Source: Novosphingobium fluoreni (GTDB taxonomy: Bacteria; Pseudomonadota; Alphaproteobacteria; Sphingomonadales; Sphingomonadaceae). From it: a stretch of DNA of 64,000 nucleotides. Made by a program: the position numbers and the translations under genes. Below are positions 18,068 to 27,664 of the stretch, in pieces (position 1 is the stretch's first letter; each line of letters opens with the position of its first letter). Under the pieces are notes generated by a model, which was given only the letters and a program-made list of their open reading frames with translations, was not told the DNA's origin and did not search any database. The stretch is taken from NCBI RefSeq assembly GCF_014196615.1, contig NZ_JACIDY010000003.1, positions 248,001 through 312,000 of the forward strand, given 5' to 3'.

Positions 18068-18607
18068 TTAGCCGCGCCATTCCCGGCGTTCTTCCGCCTG
18101 CCGCAGCACTTCATAGGCCAATTGGAACGACTGGAACGCCTTCGCCGCTTCGGGATCGTTCGGGCGCACGTCGGGATGGACTTCTTTCGCCTTGGACCGC
18201 CAGGCCTTCTTCACCGCCTCGATATCGGCATCGGGATCAAGGCCCAGCACTTCAAGCGCCCGCATCTCGTCCCGGCTGCGCGTACCGTCGCCAGAGCCAC
18301 CCCAGCCGTAGTGGGCTGCTTCCTTGTAGCCCGAATTGTCCGCGTTCTCCTGGCTTTCCCGCTGGGCTGCTTCTTCGGCATCCAGCCCGGCGAAGTAATC
18401 CCACCCGGCATTGTATTCCCCCGCGTGCTTCTGGCAGAAATACCACCGCTCAGGGCTGTTGGGAGATTTTGGCGCGGGACAATCACCGGCGTCGGAGCAG
18501 CCATGCCGATCGCACAACCGAACCTGTGTGGCTTCCCGGCCGGAGCCGTAGCCCCGCCATCGGGGGAAGCCCCAGTCATTGGATCGCCGCGCTTTGCTCA
18601 TTCTCAT
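18068..18607 (-). CDS. J-domain protein with N-terminal Cys cluster
   Basis: A protein of about 179 residues with a J-domain at the C-terminus (ALEVLGLDPDADIEAVKKAWRSKAKEVHPDVRPNDPEAAKAFQSFQLAYEVL), including the HPD motif that stimulates DnaK ATPase. The N-terminal half has a CDRHGCSDAGDC...FCQKH cluster that could bind zinc. J-domains are usually N-terminal, so the order is reversed from DnaJ. ATGs at 18607 and 18601 are both plausible. It lies downstream of pal on the same strand, in the position where many tol-pal operons carry cpoB (ybgF). The stop is 24 bases from the convergent metC stop. Confidence 0.85.
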   Translation of the reverse strand: MRMSKARRSNDWGFPRWRGYGSGREATQVRLCDRHGCSDAGDCPAPKSPNSPERWYFCQKHAGEYNAGWDYFAGLDAEEAAQRESQENADNSGYKEAAHYGWGGSGDGTRSRDEMRALEVLGLDPDADIEAVKKAWRSKAKEVHPDVRPNDPEAAKAFQSFQLAYEVLRQAEERREWRG

Positions 18608-18702
18608 CGCGATACGCCGCGACTCGTTTGCGAGGCAAGTCCTTGTTGGGGCAATGCCCGGTTGGGCCGCAGCTCCGGCCACGATGGACCGGAGCTTGAG
18701 GA

Positions 18703-19248
18703 TCAATCAATGGTGACGGTTACCGCGCGGCGGTTCTGCGCCCAGGCCTGTTCGTCCGATCCCAGGGCGACCGGGCGCTCCTTGCCATAGCTCAGGGTGG
18801 AAAGACGGCTTGCATCCACGCCCAGGCTGACAAGGTAGTTGCGCGCCGCGCTGGCCCGGCGTTCGCCCAGGGCGATGTTATATTCACGCGTACCGCGCTC
18901 GTCCGCATGGCCTTCCACTGTGGCGCGCTTGTTGGGATAGCGCGCCAGCCATTGTGCTTGCTTGGCCAAGGCCGCCTGATCGGCGGAGTCGATGTCCGAT
19001 CGGTCCGTGTCGAAGTAGATCGTGTCGGCCCCCTGCATGATCTGCACGAAATCCGCCTGGCTGCCCGGCGTGGCCACACCGTTGCCGTACTGGCCGTTGT
19101 CGGTGGACGTCGCCGCGCCGGGTTCGGGCGGCAATTCCTTGGGCGGCTTGCTCTTGCATCCAGAGATGGCGAGGGCCCCGGACAGGAGAAGCATGGTCCC
19201 CATTTTGATCCCCAACTTCACCGGTGCGGGGTGGGCGATGTCAGACAT
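18703..19248 (-). CDS. pal: Peptidoglycan-associated lipoprotein Pal
   Basis: A 181-residue outer-membrane lipoprotein of the Tol-Pal cell-envelope complex. Its signal ends in a lipobox (LAISGC). The OmpA-like peptidoglycan-binding domain (about residues 73-180) shows IYFDTDRSDIDSAD, VEGHADERGTREYNIALGERRA and LSTLSYGKERPV. The ATG at 19248 has AGGAGATCGCC directly before it. It follows tolB after a gap of about 110 bases and is the last tol gene. The N-terminal extension before the hydrophobic core (MSDIAHPAPVKLGIKMG) is longer than in E. coli Pal. Confidence 0.96.
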   Translation of the reverse strand: MSDIAHPAPVKLGIKMGTMLLLSGALAISGCKSKPPKELPPEPGAATSTDNGQYGNGVATPGSQADFVQIMQGADTIYFDTDRSDIDSADQAALAKQAQWLARYPNKRATVEGHADERGTREYNIALGERRASAARNYLVSLGVDASRLSTLSYGKERPVALGSDEQAWAQNRRAVTVTID

Positions 19249-19359
19249 GGCGATCTCCTGTTCAGCGCCATCGAAATGGCTGTGGCTGCGCGATTGTTCC
19301 GTTCACTTGGATACAGAGACAAGCGGCGGTTTATCTCACCTTAACGATCCAAGCCAGCC

Positions 19360-20760
19360 TCAGGGCCGTACCGGGCCCCATGCCGGGTCGGACGCACCCA
19401 CCGGCGTGGGCAAGCGACGCTCATTGCGGCCGGTCAGATCGACTTGCCAGATCGAGGCCTGGCCCGATCCCTTGGCGGTGCGGAAGAATTGCACGATGCG
19501 CCCGTTGGGGGACCAAGTCGGCGCTTCGTCCTGCCAGGAATTGGTCAGGTGACGCATCCCGCCGCCGCTGGGCGTCATCACCGCCACGCGCAAGTCACCC
19601 GCGATGTGGGTGAAGGCGATCTGATCGCCGCGCGGGCTCCACTCCGGAGTGGCGGCGCGGCCGCCGAAAAAGCTGATACGCTTCTGATTGGAGCCGTCCG
19701 CGTTCATGACATAGACCTGCTGGCTGCCCGAACGATCGCTTTCGAACACGATCTGGCTGCCATCAGGGGAATAGCTGCCGCCGATGTTGATGCCGGGCCC
19801 ATTCGTCAACTGCTGCGGCGTGCCGCCCCCGGCGGACGAGATACGATAGATGTCGGTCGTGCCGCCCTTCGCCATCGAATAAAGCACCCATTTCCCATCG
19901 GGCGACCAGCGCGGTGCCAGCGTGGGATTGCCGGTACGCGCGATCAGGGTCTGCCGATCGGTGGCGAGATCATAGGAATAGATGCTGGGCTGTCCGTTCA
20001 GGTAGGACAGGTACAGGATCTTGGAATAGTCCGGCGAATAACGCGGCGTCAGCGCCATCGATTGCCCGCTGGTGAGGTAGCGATGGTTCGCGCCATCGGA
20101 ATCCATGATCGCCAGACGCTTCATCCGGCGGCCTTTCGGCCCCGTCTCGGCGATGTAGGCGATCTTGGAATCGAAGAACGGGCTTTCGCCGGACAGGCGC
20201 GAATAGACAAGGTCGGAACACTTGTGCGCCGCGCGCCGCCAGTCCGTCGCCGCGAACTGCCAGCCTGCCTTCACCAGCTGACGAGTGAGCGAAATATCGT
20301 AGAGGTAGCAGCCGACCGTCAGCTGGCCATCCGCGCTGGCCTTCACGTAACCCTGCACCAGCATGTCCGCACCGCGCCCGGACCAGGTGGCGTAGCTGGG
20401 AGTCTGCACTTCGGGCAGCGTGGGTTGCGGCAGGCCATCCGGGCCGGTCGGCTTGAACAGGCCGTTGTTCTTCAGGTCCGATGCGATCACTTGCGAGATC
20501 GCCTGGCCCAGCTGCGCAGTTGAACCGGCGTTGGTCTGCGTCGGCACGTCGCGGTCGGTGGCGAAGGTGGTGATGGCGATGCCAATGTTCTGCCACTCGT
20601 TCTCGTCAGAGACGCTGCCGGTCAGGCCGCCGTCATCCGCTTCGTTCGTCGGCTGCTCCGCAACTGGCGGCGCGGGAGCGTCCTGGGCAAAAGCGGGAGC
20701 GGCGGTGAGGCCGGTCGCGGTGGCCAGCAGGAAGGCCAGGGTCGAAAAACGCAGCGTCAT
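19360..20760 (-). CDS. tolB: Tol-Pal system periplasmic protein TolB
   Basis: A 466-residue periplasmic protein with a Sec signal ending AAPAFA, an N-terminal alpha/beta domain (about residues 45-190), and a beta-propeller of WD40-like repeats with the series YSPDYSKILYLSY, WSPDGKWVLYSM, YSPDGSQIVFESDR, WSPRGDQIAFTH and WSPNGRIVQFFR. TolB binds Pal and links inner- and outer-membrane parts of the Tol machine. A linker of about 30 residues (PAPPVAEQPTNEADDGGLTG) after the signal is longer than in E. coli. The start overlaps the tolA stop by ATGA. Confidence 0.96.
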   Translation of the reverse strand: MTLRFSTLAFLLATATGLTAAPAFAQDAPAPPVAEQPTNEADDGGLTGSVSDENEWQNIGIAITTFATDRDVPTQTNAGSTAQLGQAISQVIASDLKNNGLFKPTGPDGLPQPTLPEVQTPSYATWSGRGADMLVQGYVKASADGQLTVGCYLYDISLTRQLVKAGWQFAATDWRRAAHKCSDLVYSRLSGESPFFDSKIAYIAETGPKGRRMKRLAIMDSDGANHRYLTSGQSMALTPRYSPDYSKILYLSYLNGQPSIYSYDLATDRQTLIARTGNPTLAPRWSPDGKWVLYSMAKGGTTDIYRISSAGGGTPQQLTNGPGINIGGSYSPDGSQIVFESDRSGSQQVYVMNADGSNQKRISFFGGRAATPEWSPRGDQIAFTHIAGDLRVAVMTPSGGGMRHLTNSWQDEAPTWSPNGRIVQFFRTAKGSGQASIWQVDLTGRNERRLPTPVGASDPAWGPVRP

Positions 20761-21878
20761 TGCGAGAGCCTCCTGTCAAAACGGAATTGAGAGACGCGCT
20801 TCCACGCATCGTAGTATTGGTCCGGCAGGTCGAACGGAGCGGCCAGGCGCACCGCCTTGATCGCCTGCTCGGCATGCCGCGCCGCCTGATTGCGGTTGAT
20901 ATCGGTGATGCCCAACTGTTTCACGACGGTGGGCGTTCCCGCCAGCGAGCCGTCGCGGTTGAGATTGAACGACAGGATCGTGACCAGATCATCCGCGTCG
21001 GGGCCCTGCGGTGCCTGCCACTTGGGCTTGAGCTGGCGCGAGATCGCGCTGGCGAGCGAGGAGCGCACCGCCGGGCCGATGCTGGGCGCGGCGGGAGCGG
21101 CGGCAGGTGTGCGATTGGGCGAGGTCGCCCCTGTTACGCCCGCCAGGAAGTCCGAGCCGATGCGGCTGCCGCCTGCCGGGGCGTTGGACTTGGAGGGCGT
21201 TTTGGACGGAGGGGATTTGGCCGCCCCCTTGGTGGCCGATCCGGTCTGCCCGGACGATGGCCGCGCGGGTGCCTTGGCGGGAGGTACCTTCGCCGCGGGG
21301 GCTTTAGGCGCAGGCGTGCGTGGCGCGGCGGCCTTTGGCGGCGGGGCTTTCGGCGCAGGTTTTGGGGCCGCAGGTTTTAGGGGTTCAGGACGGGGCGATG
21401 CCGGGCGCGGCTTCGGCGCCGGCTTCGCGACCGGCTTGGGCGCAGGCGGTTTCGGAGCCGGACGCGGAACCGGCTTGGCCACGGGCTTGGGCGAAGGCTG
21501 CGGCTTGGGTTCCGCCCTGGGTTCACGCGGGGTCGGCTTGGGCGGGGTCGGTTTAGCCGTGGGCTGCGGCGGCGCAGGTTCGGGCGACGCGGGTTCCGGC
21601 TCTGGCTGCGCCTCGGGCTCGCTCTTTGCCGGGGCAGCCTCTTCCTCGGGCTTGGGCTCACCCAGGGTGGGTGCCACCGGCGCGGCGGCCTGGCTGTTGG
21701 GTTCGGGCGAGGTGCTGGTCAGGCTCACCTGATCGCTGATCGTCACCTCGATCCGCTCAGGCGGCTTGACGACAGGGGCGGAGTGCGGACGCAGCAGCAG
21801 GATCGCCACCAGCGCAGCATGCGCGGCAATCGCGATCCCAAGGCCCAGGCCTTCATCCTTGCGCAGCGCCAAAGCCAT
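20757..21878 (-). CDS. tolA: TolA-like Pro/Lys/Ala-rich envelope protein
   Basis: A 373-residue protein in the tolA position. One N-terminal transmembrane helix (LGIAIAAHAALVAILLLRP) is followed by about 190 residues of Pro/Lys/Ala repeats (PKPVAKPVPRPAPKPPAPKP style) and a C-terminal domain of about 95 residues (SSLASAISRQLKPKWQAP onward) of the TonB/TolA C-terminal kind. TolA spans the periplasm and couples TolQR energy to Pal/TolB. The spacer is polyproline-like, not the long alpha-helix of E. coli TolA, so length and rigidity should differ. It overlaps tolB by four bases and lies 17 bases after tolR. Confidence 0.88.
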   Translation of the reverse strand: MALALRKDEGLGLGIAIAAHAALVAILLLRPHSAPVVKPPERIEVTISDQVSLTSTSPEPNSQAAAPVAPTLGEPKPEEEAAPAKSEPEAQPEPEPASPEPAPPQPTAKPTPPKPTPREPRAEPKPQPSPKPVAKPVPRPAPKPPAPKPVAKPAPKPRPASPRPEPLKPAAPKPAPKAPPPKAAAPRTPAPKAPAAKVPPAKAPARPSSGQTGSATKGAAKSPPSKTPSKSNAPAGGSRIGSDFLAGVTGATSPNRTPAAAPAAPSIGPAVRSSLASAISRQLKPKWQAPQGPDADDLVTILSFNLNRDGSLAGTPTVVKQLGITDINRNQAARHAEQAIKAVRLAAPFDLPDQYYDAWKRVSQFRFDRRLSQ

Positions 21879-21895
21879 TGTCCGTTCGGCTACCC

Positions 21896-22360
<465 letters not shown>

Positions 22361-22361
22361 C

Positions 22362-23075
22362 TCAGCGCTGCTCCAGCTGCAGCGTCAGCGCGGCGTGCAG
22401 CTTGTCCGCAAAGCGCTGCAGCCGCGCCTCGAAGCCGTTCACCCGGTGTGAGAAGCGGTTGTAGGCGATGACCGCCGGGATCGCCGCGAACAGGCCGATC
22501 GCGGTGGCGAACAGCGCCTCGGAAATGCCCGGCGCCACCACCGCGAGCGAGGAATTCTGCTGCTGGCCGATCTGGAAGAAGCTGTTCATGATGCCCCACA
22601 CCGTGCCGAACAGGCCGACGAACGGAGCGACCGAGCCTACCGTCGCCAGGAAGTTCAACCGGTCAGACAGCTTGTCCGCCTCTTCGCCCACCGCCGAATT
22701 CATGGCCAGGCCCACGCGCTGGCGTGCGCCTTCAGGGTCGACGCCGGCGCCCGCCGCATTGCGCTTGTATTCCGCCAGGCCCGCGCCCGCCACTTTGCCG
22801 ATCGGCACTTCGGCGCGGCGGCGTTCGCGTTGGAAAGCATCGAAATTCTCCGCGTCCCAGAATTCCTTCTCGTAGGAATTGCAACGCCGCGCGATGCTGC
22901 CCATACGCAGCAGGAACGATACGATGATGGTCCACGTCCACACGCTGGCGAGGATCAGGCCGACCATCACCACCTGCACCACGATGTCGGCGTCCAGGAA
23001 CAGCTTGACCGGATTGAGCCGGGTGGGCGCACCAGCCGCCGCGTCAGTCGCGGCCATGAGCAGATCGAACGTCAT
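22362..23075 (-). CDS. tolQ: Tol-Pal system protein TolQ (ExbB family)
   Basis: A 237-residue inner-membrane motor subunit with three transmembrane segments: residues about 30-55 ([27 protein letters not shown]), about 140-165 ([25 protein letters not shown]), and about 180-205 ([23 protein letters not shown]). The [10 protein letters not shown] and [16 protein letters not shown] blocks are diagnostic of TolQ/ExbB. The ATG at 23075 overlaps the ybgC stop (ATGA) and has GGAAGGACAAGA upstream. With TolR it converts proton flow into force on TolA. Confidence 0.97.
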   Translation of the reverse strand: MTFDLLMAATDAAAGAPTRLNPVKLFLDADIVVQVVMVGLILASVWTWTIIVSFLLRMGSIARRCNSYEKEFWDAENFDAFQRERRRAEVPIGKVAGAGLAEYKRNAAGAGVDPEGARQRVGLAMNSAVGEEADKLSDRLNFLATVGSVAPFVGLFGTVWGIMNSFFQIGQQQNSSLAVVAPGISEALFATAIGLFAAIPAVIAYNRFSHRVNGFEARLQRFADKLHAALTLQLEQR

Positions 23076-23548
23076 TCTTGTCCTTCCGGAGGTGAAGCGG
23101 GCGAGGCGTCGGTAAAAGCGGTGAAGGCCCGTTGCCAGGCTTCGGGCTGGCGGCGCGGTCGACCATCGGGGCCGACGAAGCCGACGCGCACGGTGGCTTC
23201 CGCCAGTTTCGTATCACCGCGCCATGCAATTTGCCGCATGGTACAGCTGGCGCGGCCGATCGCCTCGGCGCGCGTTTCAAGGTTCACGGTATCGCCCAGG
23301 CGCGCCGGGACCAGATAGCGTAGCGAAACCTCCGCCACCGTATAGGCCCCCTCACCCGCGATCAGCGCCGCCGCCTGGTCGATGTCGAGCAGATCCAGCA
23401 AATCGGACCGGGCCCGCTCAAACCAGCGCAAGTAATTGGCATGATAGACGATCCCGCCCGCATCCGTGTCCTCGTAATAGACGCGCAGGGCATAGCGATG
23501 GATCGTTCCGTCAAGCACGCCGCTGGCAGGAAGGGGAATGGCCGTCAT
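23072..23548 (-). CDS. ybgC: Tol-Pal associated acyl-CoA thioesterase YbgC
   Basis: A 158-residue hot-dog fold thioesterase, the first gene of the tol-pal operon, as in most proteobacteria. The active-site block [26 protein letters not shown] contains the catalytic Asp. The ATG at 23548 was chosen (AAGGG nine bases upstream); a GTG at 23554 is possible. It overlaps tolQ. E. coli YbgC acts on acyl-CoA and interacts with phospholipid synthesis enzymes; the substrate here is unverified. The promoter of the operon should lie in the 136 bases between this gene and the HIT gene. Confidence 0.93.
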   Translation of the reverse strand: MTAIPLPASGVLDGTIHRYALRVYYEDTDAGGIVYHANYLRWFERARSDLLDLLDIDQAAALIAGEGAYTVAEVSLRYLVPARLGDTVNLETRAEAIGRASCTMRQIAWRGDTKLAEATVRVGFVGPDGRPRRQPEAWQRAFTAFTDASPASPPEGQE

Positions 23549-23684
23549 TTGCACGGACCCTTAACGAGGCCCTGCCGCAGTGCAAAGTCGTGGTGCGCAG
23601 TTCATGGGGAAGAAGCGCTAATTTGCCCCGCATGAACGATGGTTAAACGGCTTGCGCGTTCAGGGCCGTGCCAGCCCCGAGGAT

Positions 23685-24062
23685 TCACTCGCAGATCATG
23701 TGATAGAACTGACGCCCGCCGAAGATATGCACATGCAGGTGCGGCACTTCCTGATGGCCGTGACCGCCCATGTTCACCATCAGGCGATAGCCCGGCTCAT
23801 CCAGCTCCAGCTGCCGCGTCACCGCGCCGACGGCACGAGTGAATCCGGCGATCTGCGCGTCGTCCGCCTTTTGCGTGAAGTCATCCCAGGATACGAAAGG
23901 CGCCTTAGGGATCACCAGCACATGCACCGGCGCTTGCGGGCGGATATCGTGAAAAGCCAGCGCGTAATCGTCTTCATAGACCTTGTTGCACGGGATTTCG
24001 CAGCGCAGGATCTTTGCGAAGATATTCTCATTGTCGTAAGGAAGCTTGGGGTCGATCGGCAT
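23685..24062 (-). CDS. HIT family nucleotide hydrolase (HinT-like)
   Basis: A 125-residue histidine-triad protein. The catalytic HxHxH motif is in VPHLHVHIFGG near the C-terminus. The opening FAKILRCEIPCNKVYEDDYALAFHDIRPQAPVHVLVIPK is typical of bacterial HinT, which hydrolyses adenosine phosphoramidates and aminoacyl-AMP. The second of two adjacent ATGs (24062) is preferred because GGAG then lies five bases upstream. It follows hisE by 10 bases and is therefore the last gene of the his cluster, an arrangement common in alphaproteobacteria. Confidence 0.94.
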   Translation of the reverse strand: MPIDPKLPYDNENIFAKILRCEIPCNKVYEDDYALAFHDIRPQAPVHVLVIPKAPFVSWDDFTQKADDAQIAGFTRAVGAVTRQLELDEPGYRLMVNMGGHGHQEVPHLHVHIFGGRQFYHMICE

Positions 24063-24072
24063 CATGGCTCCT

Positions 24073-24405
24073 TCAGGACGGGCGTGCGGCCTTTTCGGCG
24101 AGACCCGAAACACCCTCACGGCGATCAAGTTCGGCCATGACATCGGCCAGCGGGATATCCTTGGCCGCGAGCAGCACGACGAGGTGGAAGATCAGGTCCG
24201 CCGCTTCGCCGACCAGCGCCTGGCGATCTTCGACAAGCGCGGCGATCACCGTCTCGGTCGCTTCCTCGCCCAGCTTCTGCGCGATCTTGTTCAAACCCCG
24301 CGCGTTGAGCTTGGCAACATAGCTGCTGCCCGGATCGGCCTGGCGGCGGGACTGGATGGTGGCTTCGAGCCGGGAAAGAGTTTCGGAATGGGCCATTCGC
24401 GCCAT
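24073..24405 (-). CDS. hisE: Phosphoribosyl-ATP pyrophosphohydrolase
   Basis: A protein of 110 residues (107 from an ATG at 24396) that hydrolyses phosphoribosyl-ATP in the second step of histidine synthesis. It shows the all-alpha MazG-like fold with the metal-binding residues in KLGEEATETVIAAL and EAADLIFHLVVLLA. The frame is open further upstream but the conserved domain starts at MAHSETLSRLEATI. The hisI cyclohydrolase is not fused to it and is not in the window. It is separated from hisF by the small PEP-CTERM gene. Confidence 0.93.
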   Translation of the reverse strand: MARMAHSETLSRLEATIQSRRQADPGSSYVAKLNARGLNKIAQKLGEEATETVIAALVEDRQALVGEAADLIFHLVVLLAAKDIPLADVMAELDRREGVSGLAEKAARPS

Positions 24406-24454
24406 TCCATGCGGGGCCGCGAACGCCGGGTCAAGCGTCCGCGAGCATCCGATT

Positions 24455-24640
24455 TCAGTCGCGCGGACGCTTCGAGGAGAAACGCCGGCCGATCGCCACG
24501 CCCGAGACACCCAGCCCCAGCAACAGGAGCGCGCTCGGCTCAGGCAATGCGACCGAACCGCCCGATGCATAGGCAGGCGCGGCGCTCACCACGCAGGATA
24601 CAGCGGCAATGAGGATCGTCGGCAGAGAAATGTGACGCAC
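24455..24640 (-). CDS. Minimal PEP-CTERM protein (signal peptide plus sorting tail only)
   Basis: A 61-residue protein. Residues about 1-25 form a Sec signal peptide (MRHISLPTILIAAVSCVVSAAPAYA). Only about six residues (SGGSVA) separate it from a complete PEP-CTERM sorting signal: the LPEPSALLLLG motif, a hydrophobic helix, then a basic tail (RRFSSKRPRD). PEP-CTERM signals are processed by exosortase at the inner membrane, usually on much larger secreted proteins. The GTG at 24640 was chosen; a TTG at 24664 is possible. It sits between hisF and hisE on the same strand. With almost no passenger, it could be a decoy, a small peptide, or the remnant of a larger gene. Confidence 0.7.
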   Translation of the reverse strand: MRHISLPTILIAAVSCVVSAAPAYASGGSVALPEPSALLLLGLGVSGVAIGRRFSSKRPRD

Positions 24641-24776
24641 AACGACAGGACCTTTGAAAAGCAAGCATCAAAGTAAACGCAATATACGTGCCATTCCGAA
24701 GGACTTCAGTAAGACTGCGGATCTAGCTGGTTAACGCCACTGATGCTGCCTTGCCATTTGTAAACGGGGCCGACAC

Positions 24777-25538
24777 TTAGCCCCGCGCGCAGAGGCCTGC
24801 CGCGCGCAGTGCGCCGTGCGCCTCGGCGATCGAATGCTTGCCGAAGTGGAAGATCGAGGCCGCCAGCACGGCGCTGGCGTGGCCTTCCACGACGCCGGCG
24901 ACAAGATGTTCCAATGCCCCCACGCCGCCGCTGGCGATTACCGGGATGCCCACGGCGTCCGCGATCGTGCGAGTCAGCGCAAGGTCGTAGCCCTTCTGCG
25001 TGCCATCGCCGTCCATCGACGTGACGAGCAGCTCGCCTGCGCCCAGGCCAGCAAGTTTCACCGCGTGCTCCACCGCATCGATCCCGGTGGCGCGACGGCC
25101 GCCGTGGGTGAAGATTTCCCACCGCCCCGGCTCCACCTGCCGCGCATCCACCGACGCGACGATGCACTGGCTGCCGAACCGCTCGGCGATGTCGGACACC
25201 ACCTCGGGCCGCGTCACCGCTGCAGAGTTCACCGCCACCTTGTCCGCACCCGCGAGCAGCAAGGCCCGCGCATCCTCGGCGGTGCGCACGCCGCCGCCCA
25301 CGGTGAGCGGCATGAAGCAGACTTCGGCGGTGCGGCGCACGATATCCAGCAAGGTGCCGCGGCCTTCGTGGCTGGCCGAAATGTCAAGGAAGCACAGCTC
25401 GTCGGCGCCCGCCTGATCATAGGCGCGGGCCTGCTCAACCGGATCGCCCGCATCGCGCAGCTCGACGAAGTTCACGCCCTTCACCACGCGACCATCGGCC
25501 ACGTCGAGACAAGGGATGACGCGGACGCGGACGGTCAC
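24777..25538 (-). CDS. hisF: Imidazole glycerol phosphate synthase cyclase subunit
   Basis: A 253-residue beta/alpha barrel that, with HisH, makes imidazole glycerol phosphate and AICAR. The catalytic Asp residues are in [19 protein letters not shown] (N-terminal) and [19 protein letters not shown] (middle). Phosphate-binding loops [15 protein letters not shown] and [12 protein letters not shown] are intact. The stop is 136 bases before the PEP-CTERM start. It follows hisA by one base, so the two are tightly coupled. Confidence 0.97.
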   Translation of the reverse strand: MTVRVRVIPCLDVADGRVVKGVNFVELRDAGDPVEQARAYDQAGADELCFLDISASHEGRGTLLDIVRRTAEVCFMPLTVGGGVRTAEDARALLLAGADKVAVNSAAVTRPEVVSDIAERFGSQCIVASVDARQVEPGRWEIFTHGGRRATGIDAVEHAVKLAGLGAGELLVTSMDGDGTQKGYDLALTRTIADAVGIPVIASGGVGALEHLVAGVVEGHASAVLAASIFHFGKHSIAEAHGALRAAGLCARG

Positions 25539-25539
25539 G

Positions 25540-26268
25540 CTATTCGCGCTCCGCCATGGCGATCGCGGCGGCGAGATCCAGCCGCCCGTCGTAAAGCGCG
25601 CGGCCGGTGATCACGCCTTCGATGCCGCCCTTGGCATGCACGGTCAGCATGCGGATATCGTCCAGGCCCTTCACGCCGCCGCTGGCGATCACCGGCAAGT
25701 CGGTGCGACGCGCCAGGTCCACCGTTGCCTCGATGTTGCAGCCCTTCAGCAGGCCATCGCGGCCGATGTCTGTGAACAGCAGGCTGGCGACGCCTGCATC
25801 CTCGAACCGGCGCGCCATATCGACGATAGAGACATCGGACACTTCCGCCCAGCCTTCGGTCGCCACCATGCCGTCGCGCGCGTCCACCGCCACGACGATG
25901 CCGCCGGGATATTCGCGCGCCATGTCCTTGACGAACTGCGGGTCTTTCAACGCCGCCGTGCCCATCACCACGCGACTGACGCCCAGATCGAACCAGCCCG
26001 CCACCGCCTCTGGCGTACGAATGCCACCGCCCAGTTGGACATGGCCGGGGAACGCCGACAAGATGCCCTCCACCGCCTCGCGGTTCTGTGCGGAACCGGC
26101 GAATGAGCCATCGAGATCGACGACGTGGAGGTACTGCGAACCCGCCTCGGCAAACAGCATGGCCTGGGCGGCGGGGTCATCACCATAGACGGTGGCCCGG
26201 GCCATATCGCCCTCGGCCAGGCGAACCACTTGTCCCTGCTTCAGGTCGATGGCGGGAAATACGATCAT
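25540..26268 (-). CDS. hisA: ProFAR isomerase
   Basis: A 242-residue beta/alpha barrel that isomerises the aminoaldose ProFAR to PRFAR in histidine synthesis. It starts [21 protein letters not shown], with the catalytic Asp8 in AIDLK and the second Asp in [13 protein letters not shown]. The ATG at 26268 overlaps the hisH stop (ATGA) and has GGAG eight bases upstream; an in-frame GTG at 26277 is rejected for lack of spacing. It ends one base before hisF. Confidence 0.97.
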   Translation of the reverse strand: MIVFPAIDLKQGQVVRLAEGDMARATVYGDDPAAQAMLFAEAGSQYLHVVDLDGSFAGSAQNREAVEGILSAFPGHVQLGGGIRTPEAVAGWFDLGVSRVVMGTAALKDPQFVKDMAREYPGGIVVAVDARDGMVATEGWAEVSDVSIVDMARRFEDAGVASLLFTDIGRDGLLKGCNIEATVDLARRTDLPVIASGGVKGLDDIRMLTVHAKGGIEGVITGRALYDGRLDLAAAIAMAERE

Positions 26269-26894
26269 GGCTTCCACTCCAAAAACCGCTCCAGCAGGGC
26301 CAGGCCATAGCTCTGGCTCTTCTCCGGATGGAACTGCACGCCGGCGATATTGTCCCGCGCCACAGCGGCGACCAGGCCGCCGCCGTGATCGGTCATCGCC
26401 GCAACATCGGCACCGTCATCGGGCACGAAATGATATGAGTGGAGGAAGTACGCTTCCCCCGCTTTGATCAGGCCGCTCGCCGGGTCTTTCAGCCCTAACG
26501 CAACGTCGTTCCACCCCATGTGCGGCACCTTGATAGCCGGATCGGTGCGTTCCATCAGGCGCACTTCGCCGCCGATCCAGTCTAGCCCTGGAGTCACGCC
26601 ATGCTCCAGCCCGCGTGAGGCGAGAAGTTGCATCCCCACGCAAATGCCCAGGAACGGCGCGCCGCCGATGCGCACCCGCTCGGTCATGGCTTCCACCAAG
26701 TGCGGAATGGCCCGCAGCCCTTCGGCGCACGCCTTGAACGAGCCGACGCCGGGCAGCACGATCCGGTCCGCCGCGCGCACCACGTCAGGGTTGGCGGTTA
26801 TCTCCACCCGCTCCGCCCCGGCAGCCTTCAGCGCGTTCGCCACGGAGTGCAGGTTGCCCGCGCCATAGTCGATCAAGGCCAGCACTTCAGACAT
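26265..26894 (-). CDS. hisH: Imidazole glycerol phosphate synthase glutaminase subunit
   Basis: A 209-residue class I glutamine amidotransferase that supplies ammonia to HisF. The nucleophile Cys is in PFLGICVGMQLLAS, and the His-Glu pair of the triad is in GVQFHPEKSQSYGL. The N-terminus ALIDYGAGNLHSVANAL is diagnostic. It lies eight bases after hisB and overlaps hisA by four bases, so hisB-H-A-F form one translationally coupled block. Confidence 0.97.
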   Translation of the reverse strand: MSEVLALIDYGAGNLHSVANALKAAGAERVEITANPDVVRAADRIVLPGVGSFKACAEGLRAIPHLVEAMTERVRIGGAPFLGICVGMQLLASRGLEHGVTPGLDWIGGEVRLMERTDPAIKVPHMGWNDVALGLKDPASGLIKAGEAYFLHSYHFVPDDGADVAAMTDHGGGLVAAVARDNIAGVQFHPEKSQSYGLALLERFLEWKP

Positions 26895-26902
26895 GGCGTG
26901 TC

Positions 26903-27496
26903 TCAGCCACCCAGCTGGCCCTTGGTGGACGGCACCGCATCGCCCTTGCGCGCGTCCAGTTCCACCGCAGAGCGCATCGCGCGGGCGAACCCCTTGAAGA
27001 TCGCTTCGCAGATGTGGTGGTTGTTGGTGCCGTAAAGCAGCTCGATATGCAGCGTGATGCCCACGGCCTGCCCGATCGAGTGGAACCAGTGCTCGACCAG
27101 CTCTGTGTCCAGCTCACCCAGCTTGGCCTGCGTGAACGCTGCCTTCCACACGAAGTAGGGCCGCCCGGAGATGTCTAGCGCCACGCGGGCCAGCGTCTCG
27201 TCCATCGGCGAATAGGCCGAACCGTAGCGCCCGATCCCCCGCTTGTCGCCCAACGCCTGCGCGATAGCCTGCCCGATCGCGATCGCGCTGTCCTCGCACG
27301 TGTGGTGCTGGTCCACGTGCAGGTCCCCCACCACGCGGCAGCTGATGTCGATCAGCGAGTGGCGGCTGAACTGCTCCACCATATGGTCCAGAAAGCCGAT
27401 CCCGGTCGAGACGTCGTAGGCCCCGGTGCCATCGAGGTTCACCTCGACCGCGATGTCGGTTTCGTGCGTTTTTCGGGCTATCCGTGCGGTGCGCAT
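26903..27496 (-). CDS. hisB: Imidazoleglycerol-phosphate dehydratase
   Basis: A 197-residue monofunctional dehydratase with the paired metal-binding motifs [19 protein letters not shown] and [22 protein letters not shown], and the segment [16 protein letters not shown]. The ATG at 27496 ([15 protein letters not shown]) is the family start. The frame continues upstream for 189 codons, but that part is antisense to sspB and is not accepted. It is the first his gene on this strand, divergent from sspB with 168 bases between them, which should hold both promoters. Confidence 0.96.
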   Translation of the reverse strand: MRTARIARKTHETDIAVEVNLDGTGAYDVSTGIGFLDHMVEQFSRHSLIDISCRVVGDLHVDQHHTCEDSAIAIGQAIAQALGDKRGIGRYGSAYSPMDETLARVALDISGRPYFVWKAAFTQAKLGELDTELVEHWFHSIGQAVGITLHIELLYGTNNHHICEAIFKGFARAMRSAVELDARKGDAVPSTKGQLGG

Positions 27497-27664
27497 AGCC
27501 GCGCCTATACGCGGTGATGGAACAGAATCAATCGCCGCTCGTCTTGCGTTTATGCTGCACCGCACCGCAAATAGCTCCTCATGGCGTCGAAAAGCGTCTT
27601 CGATTGTTGAAAAGACCTGTTCTGCCGGGTTGACCGGCTGCGACTCGATGCGCAGTGAGAACCC

